Shown: positions 46,872-57,129, counted from the first letter of the stretch. The stretch is DNA of 64,000 nt from Adiantum capillus-veneris (GCA_014529385.2 CM043943.1:97614355-97678354); one strand, 5' to 3'. The notes: a model not told the origin generated them from the letters alone. Made by a program: numbers and translations.

Positions 46872-46887
46872 CTCAGTGGGGGCACCA
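46872..46887 (-). other. Primer binding site of the gag-protease element
   Basis: Minus-strand TGGTGCCCCCACTGAG lies two bases from the 5' LTR end. The TGG start is that of a tRNA CCA tail. I cannot name the tRNA with confidence. Confidence 0.75.
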
Positions 46888-46889
46888 AA

Positions 46890-47245
46890 TGAGAGGCGGA
46901 AGTGAAAAATAGACCTGGTGGCCTCTACACCAAGACTATGCACAATGGCCTCATCATGGGGGATACACAATAGGGGCACCACCTAGCAAGATATGCGGCT
47001 AGGACGCATACATATACACAATGAAGCATGCCATGGAAAACAATTTCAAGATCCACGCCCAAATGTGGAATGGGGTGGTCGGAGAATAAGGTGAGAGGAG
47101 TGGTGAATGAGTGAGAATGGGCTTGCTACTCGTGCATGTTAGTAAGGAAGATAATGAGGTAGGGGAAACTTGCGAGTATGCTCACTTATCATACAAGAGG
47201 TGGCGAATCTGCACACCTCAAGATGGAAGTAGCAAGATGATAGGA

Positions 47246-47282
<37 letters not shown>

Positions 47283-48825
47283 TGTATGGTGGCGAGTCCG
47301 CACACCTTTACATAAGCAGAAAAAAGGCAAGGAACAAGCATATACCATACTCACAATGAGATGTATCCAAAGCGACACAAAGTATGGCACCAAGATGGAG
47401 TGTGTTGATTGCTTGCAAAAGATGAATACAATAGGTAGCGTATGGCAGGAAAATGAGAAGGGAACAAGATCGTAGGAGGCATAATGGAGAGATGGGAGTT
47501 GATGGCGAGGAATATCATGAGTGTGTCCACCCTTCTTCTTCTTGAAATTGTGCCTTCAACCCTTAATTACAAGTGGTGTGGAGGTGTGGTGCTCATCTTT
47601 TGTGCATGGTGATGGTGATGATGATGGTGTTGTGATTAGGTGATTAGGGTTCATGCTACAAGCATGTAGCACAAGAGTGTGTATGGATAGGTGTGTGTGT
47701 GTGTGTGTGTGTTCTCTCTCAAGTGAGCTCTCATGGCCTCCTTATATAGGGAAAGAGGGAAGGATTTAGCAATATTTCTATTTGAGGTGAGTGTCCCACT
47801 TTGGTGACTAGGAAAATGGGGTGCATGTGACTGTGGCTCCCATCTTGTCTCCTCATTATTTAAAATACCAGGGTCAATAGAGAGAGAAGAAGAGAGAATG
47901 TGAGTAGGATGTAGAGGATAGGAAATATTTACAATAGTCTAGCTTTGGATAGACATAAGCTTATTAGGGAGAGAAGAGAGAGGTAAGAAAATTATAAGAG
48001 AGGTTGTCGAAGGTGGATATTTGTTGATGAGGATGGATCCTCCAAAAATGGTGATAGAATTACTCTAGACTAGCCAAGACCTCATTAAAAGAGCCTTGTC
48101 TCTTGTAATCATGCTTGAAGACTTGTAGAACCATAGCCATTCTAGAAGGAAGAAAAGTGGGATGGCCTGTGTCACCATTACACGAGAAAAATGGGGCCCA
48201 CTACAAAAATCATATCTCCGTGTTCATAACTCCAAAAATTCTGAAAAAAATTGAGCTAAAAGTTGAGATCACGAGCTACATCTTTCATGTTGAACGCTCC
48301 TTCAGATTCGGGGTTCTTCTTTACTTAAAAAATTCAGCCAAATAATGTATTATTTGTGGCTGCAAAAGTCTTTTGGTGGTTCCCTTTGAGTGGACTTCTC
48401 TCTTGCTTTCAAGTGTAAGCTCCTTCATGTGTATGAAAACATGACCTAGAGTGTTGAAAAGATTGGCAATCATGTAGATGGAGGTATTATTGAAATTTGA
48501 AAGTGGGGTTGAGGTTTGAAAATGAAAACTAGTGAATAAAATATTTGGTAGAGTGGAATAATATATATACATGAATTTTTTTTTATAGAAAATACTAGAA
48601 TATATATATATTTAATATGTAAGGTCAAAAGAGAGATCAACAAAGAAAGCTTACTTATTATGCTACATCGTGATTGATTAGCATAAGTATTATTTATTTA
48701 ATAAAGGCTAAAACGTTAGTGAAAAAGGTAAGAAAAAATCAAAAGTAACTTATATAATAGGAAATATTTTTGGTAAAAGAGAAAAAAATATGGGGGGGTT
48801 CCCATGCATGGAAAAGCTTGCCTCA
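46890..48825 (-). repeat. 5' LTR of the gag-protease element
   Basis: 1936 bp, over 99% identical to 41375-43318 by eye. It contains a 30-31-bp GA tract (about 47250-47280) and a GT tract (47691-47711). Confidence 0.96.
47741..47749 (-). promoter_or_regulatory. TATA box in the 5' LTR
   Basis: Minus-strand CTATATAAG stands about midway in the LTR, in a position to start transcription toward gag. The 3' LTR has the same box near 42234-42242. Inferred from sequence only. Confidence 0.55.
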
Positions 48826-50310
48826 GAAGCATCTATAGTATGCACACATACCTATGTAGCTTCGTACCTCCTATAGATTCCTTGGATTAGGCCATCCTTT
48901 TATTAACTCTAACTTTTTTGAATCCATACGGGTGCCACCTTCAGAGATAATGTGACCTAAATATTGAATCTCTTGTAGGAAGAATTCACCTTTTTTTAAT
49001 TAATGAAAATCTTATTCTCTCTCACAACTTGAAAGATTACCTGGAGGGGTCCCTTGTACTCCTCAAGAGAATTTGAATGGCCTGAAGATTTTTGCCCATC
49101 ATGAGTTTGAATGCGTATGGAGAATTTGTCAGGCCAAAACTTGTAAATTATCAAATAGATCTTGTACCCGTGGCACGAGATATCTATTTTAGATAGTGAT
49201 CTTATTTAGTGCTCTATAGTTGACACACATGTGATATGTGTCATCTTTCTTTTGCACTAAAAGAAATGGTGAACAAAATGGAGAGGAGCTAGACCTCACC
49301 ATCCCTTTTTTCACCAATTCATGCACTTTCCTCATGATCTCCTCTTGTTGAGCTTGTGAAACTTGATAAGGAAGCTTGTTGGGCGGTGAGCTTCTTGGTA
49401 GGATCTCAATTGCATGGTCATGATCCCTCATTTTAGAGGTAGCTCACTAGGGATATCATCAATGAAAACATCTTGGAATCCATTTAGGAAATTAGACAAC
49501 TATAATTCCTCTTGATTCCCTTTATTGCAGGGATATGGTGCTCCCCAACTCATTAGCATCTATATACATGCTCTCTTCCCTGTAGGTGAAGTAGATTCTC
49601 CTTTTTGGGAGCTTCATGTTGGAAGCCATGCGGTTAAACCATGGTGACCCAATGATAACATTCTCATGTTTGAGAGGGGAGATAAATAAATCATTATTGT
49701 CCACATAGCTTTGGACATAAAGCCTTAATTTTGCAATTAAGAAAGTAACAGAGACATCTTGTGCCTTGATAGCTCCATTGGCTTTCAATGCATCTCCCAT
49801 CTTGTGGGCTTGTATGCCTAGCTTAGTGGTCAACTCCGTGGATATGAAGTTGTGAGTTGAACCAGGGTCAAACAAAATAAAGGCATCATGCTCTTCCATC
49901 TTTCCCCAAGCATAGGAAAGGAGAAATCCTTGGCAATGAGCATCCTCTTTTGGAGCTTCAAACATAGAGGCTCTAGGAGTCTCATTGTGGCCAATTCTCT
50001 TGGGGCAAGCACGATAACCATGGCTTTTCTTCCCAGACTTAAACCATTTGTGGTCCTTACAAAAAGCTTCTAGCTCTTTAGTAGAGAGTTTATATTTACC
50101 TTTGTAAATTCCCTTCTCCTTGGACCGATGATTGTTGTTGGAATAGCCTTGGTAAGAATTTTGGGCATTGGTTTTCCTCTTGGCATCACTTTTGTCTTTA
50201 TTGTCCACGGTCTTGACATTCAATCTAGCCCCTTGTTGGAAATTGATGCACAAAGCAACCATGGTGTGGTGGATTACTTCGGTGATAGAACCAGGCCGTT
50301 GAGAGTTGAC
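48826..50310 (-). mobile_element. Ty3/Gypsy element 3, 5' part (broken)
   Basis: Minus strand, continuing the element at 39640-41374. Parts in element order: the gag end with a degraded zinc knuckle (about 49950-50300); the protease (about 49530-49900, ILFDPGSTHNFIS and NVIIGSPWFNRM); and the RT start (about 49180-49440, KLPYQVSQAQQEEIMRKVHE, LLVQKKDDTYHMCVNYRAL). RT then continues to the insertion point at 48826. The young element sits in the RT, near the usual YYRRF segment. Broken, several breaks. Confidence 0.87.
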
Positions 50311-50314
50311 ATAC

Positions 50315-50800
50315 TCAGCCAGCATAGCTATAGAGATGTTGAGCAAACCCCTGCGGGAGAGTTAAACTCCACAACTAAACAAGAAGTGGAGATACTTGCT
50401 TGGGTGCAAAACAAAGCACATATTTGGATGTGCGGAGCCTCAGAGTGTGGAAGTCTGAGAAATAAGATTGCATTCTCGATCGACCAGTACGGGATAAGGA
50501 GTATGTACCAAATCCTTTTTCGCAATAAATGTTCGAACCATTTGGATGGCAGCAAATATTGGCCACCCTTGATGTGTGTGTGAATGAGGTGACACTAACC
50601 ATGTTCTGTGACGAGGAAGGATGTGATGTAAATCCATTCTAGATGACGAGTGTTATCTAGAATTTGGAATCAAGATTAAAAAAACCAAACATGGAGGAAG
50701 TTACAGATTGCAGATGCATAGTTATGGATGAGATCTCCATAAGAGACCTTAGCAAAAACGATGAGGAAGTATGCCAAGATTCCCAGAGTATTCCTTTAGA
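50315..50800 (+). mobile_element. Ty3/Gypsy scrap, plus strand
   Basis: The plus-strand frame reads HSYRDVEQTP, then HIWMCGASECGSLRNK, then a FCDEEGCDV-like segment. This matches the PR-RT linker of element 2 (TYRDVLKTP, IWMCGTSENGSLRRED, FCNEDGYDI at 16380-16720). It is the only recognisable Gypsy coding piece on this strand. Both ends are unclear and it abuts element 3 on the left. Broken. Confidence 0.75.
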
Positions 50801-50849
50801 GGAAGAAGTGGCTAGCTCTTCCATTATTGCAAAAGGGATACTAACTCTT

Positions 50850-52170
50850 CCACCTCTAGAAATTCTTCTTTCGTGCCCTCTTCCTGCTACTTTCCTTCAT
50901 TCGATCGATCCCATTCCCCTCGGTAACCTTGAGGTTTTTCAGGTTAACATCCCGAAGAACCTCAAAGATATTATCATAGAGATTATGAGAGATATGGGAA
51001 CATCTTGCAGGGCTTCTTTTAGCTACCCTATTGCCCATTCCTGGGATTCAAAATGCTTGCATGAAATGTTCAATACTTGGTGCCACCCTTCTTCCTCTTT
51101 CCAAATATTGAAGTCATAACAATCTTTTGAACTAGAGGGGATGCTGGTTTTCTCTGGACAGTGGAAGTGAAGTGATAATTGGGGGGGTGACCTTGTCGTT
51201 GCTAAGATGGGCTTTGATGGGTTTCTCCATTTTTCTTAATGGTCACCTTGTCAGAGTAAGGCCATTCATCTTCCTATGCCTTTTCACTACCCTTCTGTGA
51301 AGTCTCCTCTTTTGTATCCATATGTCCCGTTGCTGACATGACTCTTTCACTAATAATTGGGGTTGGGGTTGCTACAATAATAGCTCAACATGATCTAGCA
51401 AAATACCCAAATTTGCTACATTTGAAACATGCCCCAAAGAAAGTGCCACAATTAAGGGGAATAACCTTGAGACTAGCCACTATGTTCACTACAAGATTCT
51501 TAGGCTGGAGTTTCCTGATACCCCACCGAATACAAACCTTATTGACAATAGTGCCCACTACTATAACATCTGATATAAATAGAGGGGTATCAAGGGCTAT
51601 TGGTAGGTCTTTTAAATTTCTTCTCAGCCATACCAAGAGGATGACAAATTCTACCAATACTGGAGACAATTCTTGGAAAGCATCGGGGGATTCAAAGGAA
51701 GGTTCCCAAGGGAGACCACAAACCAGTGATCAGTTTAGAAATAAAGTGCTTTTAGACAAGACATTGGCCAGGACTCATCGCTCAATTGTATAGAGAAGCA
51801 GCCTTTAGCCAAGTATTGAACATTAATTGCACGACTCATCACTCAATTTCACCCTTTAGCCAGGTATTGGACACTAAATACATATCCTCCCTGATTTAGG
51901 ACGTTGGGACTATGGAGCCAATTGACAAGCTCAGCTTCAACAAGTACCATGTCCATGAAACCAAATATTAGTGTGGATTTAGTTAGCTCGACAAACTATT
52001 TCTTAATCAGGGTAGAGGAACATCAACGTCAACATTTCCTCCACTTCCACACTTTGCGGAAGCGTTCTTCTTAAAGCTTGGTAGGCCTTGTCGCCCTTGG
52101 CGGTATCCTGAGACCATGAAGGCATCTCATCTTCTTCCAACGTAGCTTCTTTCAAGTAGAGAGTGTTCAT
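50850..52170 (-). pseudogene. Probable LINE ORF1 remnant (DUF4283/CCHC type)
   Basis: On the minus strand, several frames together give the pattern of a plant LINE ORF1. There is a DHWFV segment near 51720, a PWEPSF-like stretch, LVWLRRNLKDLPIALDTPLF (51560-51640), then a CFKCSKFGYFARSC zinc knuckle (51385-51430). A Lys/Glu-rich tail follows. A separate open piece near 52000-52165 (KELAKIMNTLYLKEATLEED) may be its N-terminal part or something else. Multiple frameshifts and stops. No RT is attached. The zinc knuckle is clear; the DUF4283 call is inference from spacing and a few residues. Confidence 0.42.
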
Positions 52171-52273
52171 AATCTTGGCCAATTCTTTTTCGATATGAGC
52201 CTTACTCCTCTTTACTTAGTCCCAAGATGCCATCCCCCATCGCTTCCGGTACTTGAACAATCTTCTTAAAAGA

Positions 52274-52446
52274 GTTGAAGTTACATAAGCAATATTTCCA
52301 GATGTCACATTTTTTCACTTTTCACATTCCTATGGGTTGTTGTCTCCCGAGTTTAACAAAGTTGAAGTTACATAAGCAATATTCCAAGATGCCACATTTT
52401 TCACTTTTCACTTTTCATATTCCTATGGGTTGTTGTCCCCTGAGTT
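52274..52446. repeat. Tandem duplication, 87-bp unit
   Basis: 'gttgaagttacataagcaat' starts at 52274 and 52361. Both units end in 'cctatgggttgttgtc'. Confidence 0.93.
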
Positions 52447-53512
52447 CAAATTCAATTCCACAAGTGAGGTATCAATTTCTATGTATGTCAAATTAGGCTA
52501 TGAAAGAGACTTTTTTCTACATTTATTTCCTACTTTTAGCTTGTTTTGTATGAAGGTAGTGCTATCTCCTCTCTCTTACTCACAAGGTATGCTTATAGAC
52601 ATTCTGAAGCACTTGAAGGGCTTTGTCTTTCTCTTTCATCTATCGTTTTGAGTACGTATCTGTAGCTTCGCAACAACGGCAAGGAAAGTTAGCGAGAAGC
52701 CAAACAATTTTCTCATTATAGCCAAATACTCATTAATTCATGTACACAACTTCCAAACCTCACTTAGCCCGCTCTAGTTAGCTTGTCACATTGAATTTGT
52801 CAAATAATCAAGGAAAAAGCTGGGCTTCTTATGTGTGCCTTCATATGTTGTAGTTGATCTTTGAAAGTCTCTATAGTTACTTTATTTTTTGTGTGGTTGA
52901 GGTCATGAATTGTAAGGCAATTAAGCAGTCCTTTTTGAGGAGGGAATAGACTCAAAAAATCTAGCCCTCAGTAGAACACCCAAAGCAAAGAGAGAGTGAA
53001 CCACTAAGTCTTATAGCCAGTCATACGATTACTACCATAGCGTAGCCAATACATGACCGTCGTGGATTCAGTTTGCAATCCACACTTTACTTACTAGTTA
53101 GGTACCCCCCACATGCAGAGGTGTAACAATTACATTTTTCCTTGATTAGATTCATGGTAACATTTCCACAATTGTCTACACCTTTTTTGGGCTTAGTTAT
53201 TTAAGGAACATGTCATAACAACCCTCATACAAATCATATATTTACGTGGTAGTTGCCAATTAATCCACAGTAGCAACCATGATTATGTAGGCGTCATTCA
53301 CTTGTAATAAAACAATCATTATTACACTTATGAAAATTATCGGTAGCCTCTATAATATACATAAAACCAAAGAAGGCATTGCCAATTCTTCAATTATACT
53401 ATAGTGTTGCTTTTAATTTGCCTGCTTCAAATACACTTTGTAATACATTGGGAGAATGTTAACTTTTTAACACTCTCTATATTCCTTCCTTTAAAGGCTA
53501 TTGAGTCTTTAA
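52447..53512. other. Unassigned stretch
   Basis: No coding frame, RNA gene or paired repeat recognised. Confidence 0.45.
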
Positions 53513-53779
53513 CACTAGGTTGGTAAAGGGAGACTTACGTGTTTTGTTTAGTGACCCATTTCCTTGAATTATTTGCGGAGTTTCAAATGAACTCTCTAGT
53601 GCTAGATATCCACAAATTTGGCTTATGATATTAGAAAAAGGGTATTTTTTGGCTTTTGAATTTTACCTCTAACATTATTCTTGCAAATAATTTCTCAACC
53701 TAAACCGTGTCAAAAAATGTGTGTTGCGTTTGGCGATTTTTCAAAGTTTTGCAACTACACACACTAAAATGCATCTTTG

Positions 53780-54148
53780 TTGGTCTAACGGTAAGGCTTT
53801 GGCCTCTCAACCTATGGGTTGTGGGTTCAAATCCCCCGTTGGGTCACACTCTAGAGGGACACCTTGTGCTCACCTGGTGTTCACGTTGCTAGGGCTCTTG
53901 GCCTTGGACACTCGAGTGCATCCTCCTCTTGGGGTGGGTCACCCGAGGAGGAGGTTTCTAGCTGGTTGCTACGAGTTCTCTCCGTCATTCCCAGCATGTG
54001 GTGCATCAATTAGGTGGCCATGGTGATGCCTACGCGTGGCTCTTGCCTGATGGTATGCGGCCCTTGCCCGACCATGTAACATGGCTAATATTTGGAAGGG
54101 ATAAGCACCTCCCCTTGTGGGCCCTATGGTGTGTTAGCAAAAAAAAAA
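53780..54148 (+). mobile_element. tRNA-derived SINE
   Basis: A 369-bp insertion flanked by a perfect 9-bp target duplication GCATCTTTG (53771-53779 and 54149-54157), ending in an A tract after GTGTTAGC. The head carries pol III promoter boxes: A box TGGTCTAACGGT (53781-53792) and B box GGTTCAAATCC (53824-53834), about 31 bp apart as in a tRNA. The tail is unrelated to tRNA and GC-rich. The intact duplication and A tract suggest a fairly recent insertion. Confidence 0.92.
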
Positions 54149-55057
54149 GCATCTTTGTGAGATCTAGATGGCTAGAGGATTAGCTTTAGTTTTTGTCAAC
54201 ATGTTTTCATGCTTCTAAGGAGAATTGAAAGCACCAAATGTAATAATTTCATTTTTAAAATTTTGCACTTTTTAAAATTCTTTTGGTTGCGTAAGTAGGT
54301 AGATTTCATAACATGGAACTATTCTTCCTTAAGTTCTGGGGCACCTAATTCCCCATATAGCTAACTAAAGAATAACGATGGAGTTTTTCAGTTCAACAAA
54401 AATCGAAGCCATTTAAGTTAACAAGTATAGTCTTCTCAAGATTGCTAATTTCAAAGGCTAAGTGTATAAACTTTGTAGGTTATATTAATATCTATTTATA
54501 ACCTCTAAATATATCTATATATAAGTTTTTTTTAAGGGAATCTAAATGTCATGATGCAGAATCCAATTTTTTCATGTATATTATTTTAGTACTTCATTAT
54601 TGTGCCCAACATTCTCCTAGGTGGGAGGTTTTTTTTATTTTTACATGTTCCATGGCTACTTATGAATGTAAGGGCCCAAAGGGACCTAAGAGACATGTAT
54701 TTAGTGGCAATAATGAGCATGGCTATATATAAACCAAGAGAATGTCAAACACACGACTTTTCTATACCTTATTCTATGTCCAAAAAATAAAATTATGAGA
54801 ATCAGAGAACAATATGGTGTGATCACCAACCCACTAAAGTTTGCGAAAAAAATTGTCTCATGGTTTAGAAAAATGCGTAACCTTCTTAGTCTGCAACCAA
54901 TTGCCACCACCAAAAATTTTGTTTTGAGAAAAATGCAGTACTACATCCAATTTGACGGCTTACCATGAGGCTCTCCTTTCGTCATGGTAGATAGGGTAGG
55001 AATCTATACTATATAAAAGGGGAGGGATTCCACCCCCCCAACATGTGGCTACACCTC

Positions 55058-55066
<9 letters not shown>

Positions 55067-55106
<40 letters not shown>
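55067..55106. repeat. AG microsatellite
   Basis: About 20 uninterrupted AG units. Confidence 0.97.
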
Positions 55107-55109
<3 letters not shown>

Positions 55110-55331
55110 GTCTTCGATGACTGGTCGTACTAGCAATGTTATGAGTTTAGTAACACCTTAACTTCTTTCATGACACAAAAATTATACTTGCATCAATAGA
55201 AAGGACTCCCCTTTTAAGTCCACTTCATACTCTTAACACTAGTTTGGTACCACAACCAAACATTACAGTAAAATACCAAGGCAAGGCGTTCCATAGTCTG
55301 ATGAATAAAATATATGCCAAAAACGGATTGT

Positions 55332-55511
55332 CTAGGATCTTGCAACAGCGAACACCTTAAGGCCGTGTGCCATTGCAAGTATAGCCATGGTCTTGTACTT
55401 CACAGGGCAATCTTGAACAAGCTTGAATGTGAAAAATCTACATAATATTGCGGTTGTAATTTTTAGTTGCAAAAAAGCGGAATCCTTTCCAATGCAAATT
55501 CGCGGTCCAGC
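55332..55511 (-). CDS. CYP704B: CYP704B last exon with heme-binding cysteine
   Basis: Acceptor GAATAG ends at 55512. AGPRICIGKD carries the heme-ligand Cys, followed by SAFLQLKITTAILCRFF, then VKYKTM, then AMAHGLKVFAVARS and TAG at 55334-55332. Complete and open. The preceding intron (55512-55690) is 179 bp. Confidence 0.92.
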   Translation of the reverse strand, partial: AGPRICIGKDSAFLQLKITTAILCRFFTFKLVQDCPVKYKTMAILAMAHGLKVFAVARS

Positions 55512-56386
55512 CTATTCAAAATAAGAAAATAATGTTGATTAGACTAAGCATGTAAATGGGTTTGCAAGCAAAAGACACACACACAGCCAAGTAATATGAT
55601 TACATTAGGATATTTAGGAAATTATCTAGAGCCTAATATCCCTTACACAATTTGGAATTTCATTGGTGAATCCCTGAGGGTTGAGCATACCTGAAAGGTT
55701 GTAAATTTGAAGGGGGAGACAGATTGAAGTGCATTGTTTTTAATCCATCTATCAGGATTGAAGGAGCATGCATCATCACCCCATAATGCCTTCATTCGTC
55801 CCATGCAATACGGGCTATAGGTTACCATACACCCTTTCTTCAGTCTGACTCCAGTTGGCAGAACATCGTCTGCAAGAATTCCCTTAGGATCCTGCCGTGC
55901 AAATTATTATCTCAATTTCAATAATATGAAATAAAAGCAAGTGTCAAGCTATGTAACCACCACTACATGCTTTCACTTTACACAATGAGCCCCTAAACAA
56001 TATTACTATAGTTTTATACACACAATTATTCATGCAAATGGGCTTATGCCCACATCAATCTCTTAGAGAAGTTAGAAATTTAATTCACTCTATCTAGATG
56101 TAGTCTGTTGTTGTACTATGCTCCGACATTCTCTCGAACCAAGTGAGTCCTAGATCTTTGAGGTCCATTCACAAGAAGATTTAGAAATTTTCTCATGTGG
56201 GAAAATGGAGTCTTTTTCCAGTGTTTTTCATACAATGCATAACATCATGAGCTTCTGCTCGAGAGGCACCGCATACCTAGCTAGGTATGCGGCACCTCCC
56301 TCAGAGACGCTCATGATGTTGAGGTAAGTCACAATGTGGGAAATATTGTGAGAATTTGTCCAAAACTTCTTGTGATTGGAATTGTT

Positions 56387-56453
<67 letters not shown>

Positions 56454-56843
56454 TAAGGGAAAAGGGGAAGAATGCACCTCAGGAACGGCAGGGTAAAGGC
56501 GGAGTGTTTCACAGAGAGAGGCATGGAGGTAGGGCAAGCTGGCAACAGAGTCGTAGGAGAGGAGGTTGGCAAAGGAGAGAATGTGGTCATGCAAGCTGGT
56601 TGAGCATTGGGTAGAGGCCTGCTGCGTGTGGTGTTGCTCGAAGAGACAGAGCTCGTTGTAGATGAGGTCGGCGACATGCGGGTGCTGCGTGAGGAGGAAG
56701 GTGAACCAAGAGAGAGTCACCGCGGTAGTATCCCTGCCTGCTATCACAAAGTTGAGAACTATGTCCCTCAATGATTTGTCATTCAGCTTGTTGCCTGGCT
56801 CCTCGCTTAGCATTATAAACCTTGACAATATGTCTGGCCTTGC
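55332..56843 (-). CDS. CYP704B: Cytochrome P450, CYP704B type, last three exons
   Basis: Minus-strand host gene, 3' half. In Arabidopsis and rice, CYP704B enzymes omega-hydroxylate long-chain fatty acids in the ER for sporopollenin of the pollen or spore wall. Exons are 56843-56478 (122 codons), 55891-55691 (67 codons) and 55511-55332 (59 codons plus TAG). All introns are phase 0 with GT..AG borders. Seen in order: I-helix FVIAGRDTTAVTLSW; ETLRLYPAVPE, with the ExxR motif; DPKG..LPTGV; YCMGRMKALWG; FNPDRWI, the PERF-like segment; and heme loop FQ-AGPRICIGKD. The C-terminus AILCRFFTFKLV...AMAHGLKVF is characteristic of CYP704B. All frames are open. The first roughly half of the protein (membrane anchor to helix H) is not found up to 64000, so this is either a partial copy or a gene with a very long upstream intron. 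Confidence 0.9.
55691..55891 (-). CDS. CYP704B: CYP704B exon before the heme loop
   Basis: Acceptor ...GGCAG ends at 55892, and donor TTTCAG/GTATGC is at 55691/55690. 67 codons from DPKGILADDVLP to SPFKFTTFQ, including VTYSPYCMGRMKALWGDD and FNPDRWI. In frame at both ends. Confidence 0.92.
56241..56320. repeat. 80-bp foldback with no loop
   Basis: Arms 56241-56280 and 56281-56320 are inverted repeats pairing at 32 of 40 positions with no gaps. The outer 12 bp (AACATCATGAGC/GCTCATGATGTT) and the inner 12 bp (CCGCATACCTAG/CTAGGTATGCGG) pair perfectly. It could be a small foldback transposon or a hairpin RNA source. Confidence 0.88.
56390..56453. repeat. TC then AC compound microsatellite
   Basis: About 20 TC units followed by about 12 AC units, inside the CYP704B intron. 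Confidence 0.97.
56478..56843 (-). CDS. CYP704B: CYP704B exon with I-helix and ExxR
   Basis: Acceptor TTGCAG ends at 56844, with GCA AGG CCA as the first codons. Donor GAG/GTGCAT is at 56478/56477. Encodes ARPDILSRF, then LRDIVLNFVIAGRDTTAVTL (oxygen-binding AGRDT), then CETLRLYPAVPE. Length 366 bp, in frame at both ends. Confidence 0.9.
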
Positions 56844-56922
56844 CTGCAATTCCACTAATGATTTATAGGTCTGCGTGTTGCTATGCACATATATGTTTTG
56901 TATTGTGGCGGTATGTTTCATG

Positions 56923-57040
56923 TAGCTTGTACCTATATGTATGTATGCATATGTATACATACCTATATGTATGTATATATGCATATGTATACATACATAT
57001 AGCTTGTACCTATATGTATGTATGCATGCACGCGGAGTGG
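56923..57040. repeat. TATG/CATA-rich tandem stretch
   Basis: 'agcttgtacctatatgtatgtatgc' occurs at about 56926 and 57001, with further ATACATA/TATGTAT runs between. Lies just upstream of the first recognised CYP704B exon, so probably intronic. Confidence 0.85.
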
Positions 57041-57129
57041 CTATATGCATATGCATGAGCAGCACTAAATTAATTGTTTTCATTTTGAAACATATGCATC
57101 ATAAGCCTTTTTGCATCTACAATGCAGAA

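Larger units (their letters stand above)
41375..48825 (-). mobile_element. Non-autonomous gag-protease LTR element (young)
   Basis: LTRs are at 46890-48825 (5', 1936 bp) and 41375-43318 (3', 1944 bp), differing at about a dozen bases plus one microsatellite length. Ends are TG...CA, the target duplication is GAAG (41371-41374 and 48826-48829), and a PBS and PPT are present. The parts seen are gag and an aspartic protease, with no RT, RNase H or INT in the 3.6 kb interior. This matches the TR-GAG type of plant non-autonomous element, which must borrow the missing enzymes. The main frames are largely open. The insertion is recent compared with every other element here. Confidence 0.92.
53513..55250. 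repeat. Dispersed repeat, copy 2, with SINE inside
   Basis: Starts at CACTAGGTTGGTA (53513), the reverse complement of the end of copy 1 (732). About 54416-54970 aligns to 1-560. Near 55199 'gaaaggactccccttttaagtcc' resembles 'gaaaggacacttttatgtcc' at about 692. A further CACTAGTTTGGTA lies at 55237. CACTA-type termini and 3-bp flanks (TAA/TTA) are suggestive, but the right end of this copy is not settled. Confidence 0.45.
55892..56477 (-). other. CYP704B intron with foldback and microsatellite
   Basis: 586 bp, bounded by GTGCAT and CGGCAG. It holds the TC/AC microsatellite (56391-56453) close to the donor and the 80-bp foldback (56241-56320). Confidence 0.85.

Noticed and set aside
53707-54183. 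Plus-strand frames over the SINE
   Set aside because: They fall inside the SINE, whose tRNA-like head and target duplication explain the sequence better.
56301-57083. Single 260-codon minus-strand open frame as a protein
   Set aside because: Only 56478-56843 is CYP704B exon. The rest is intron with microsatellite and TATG repeats that happens to lack stops.
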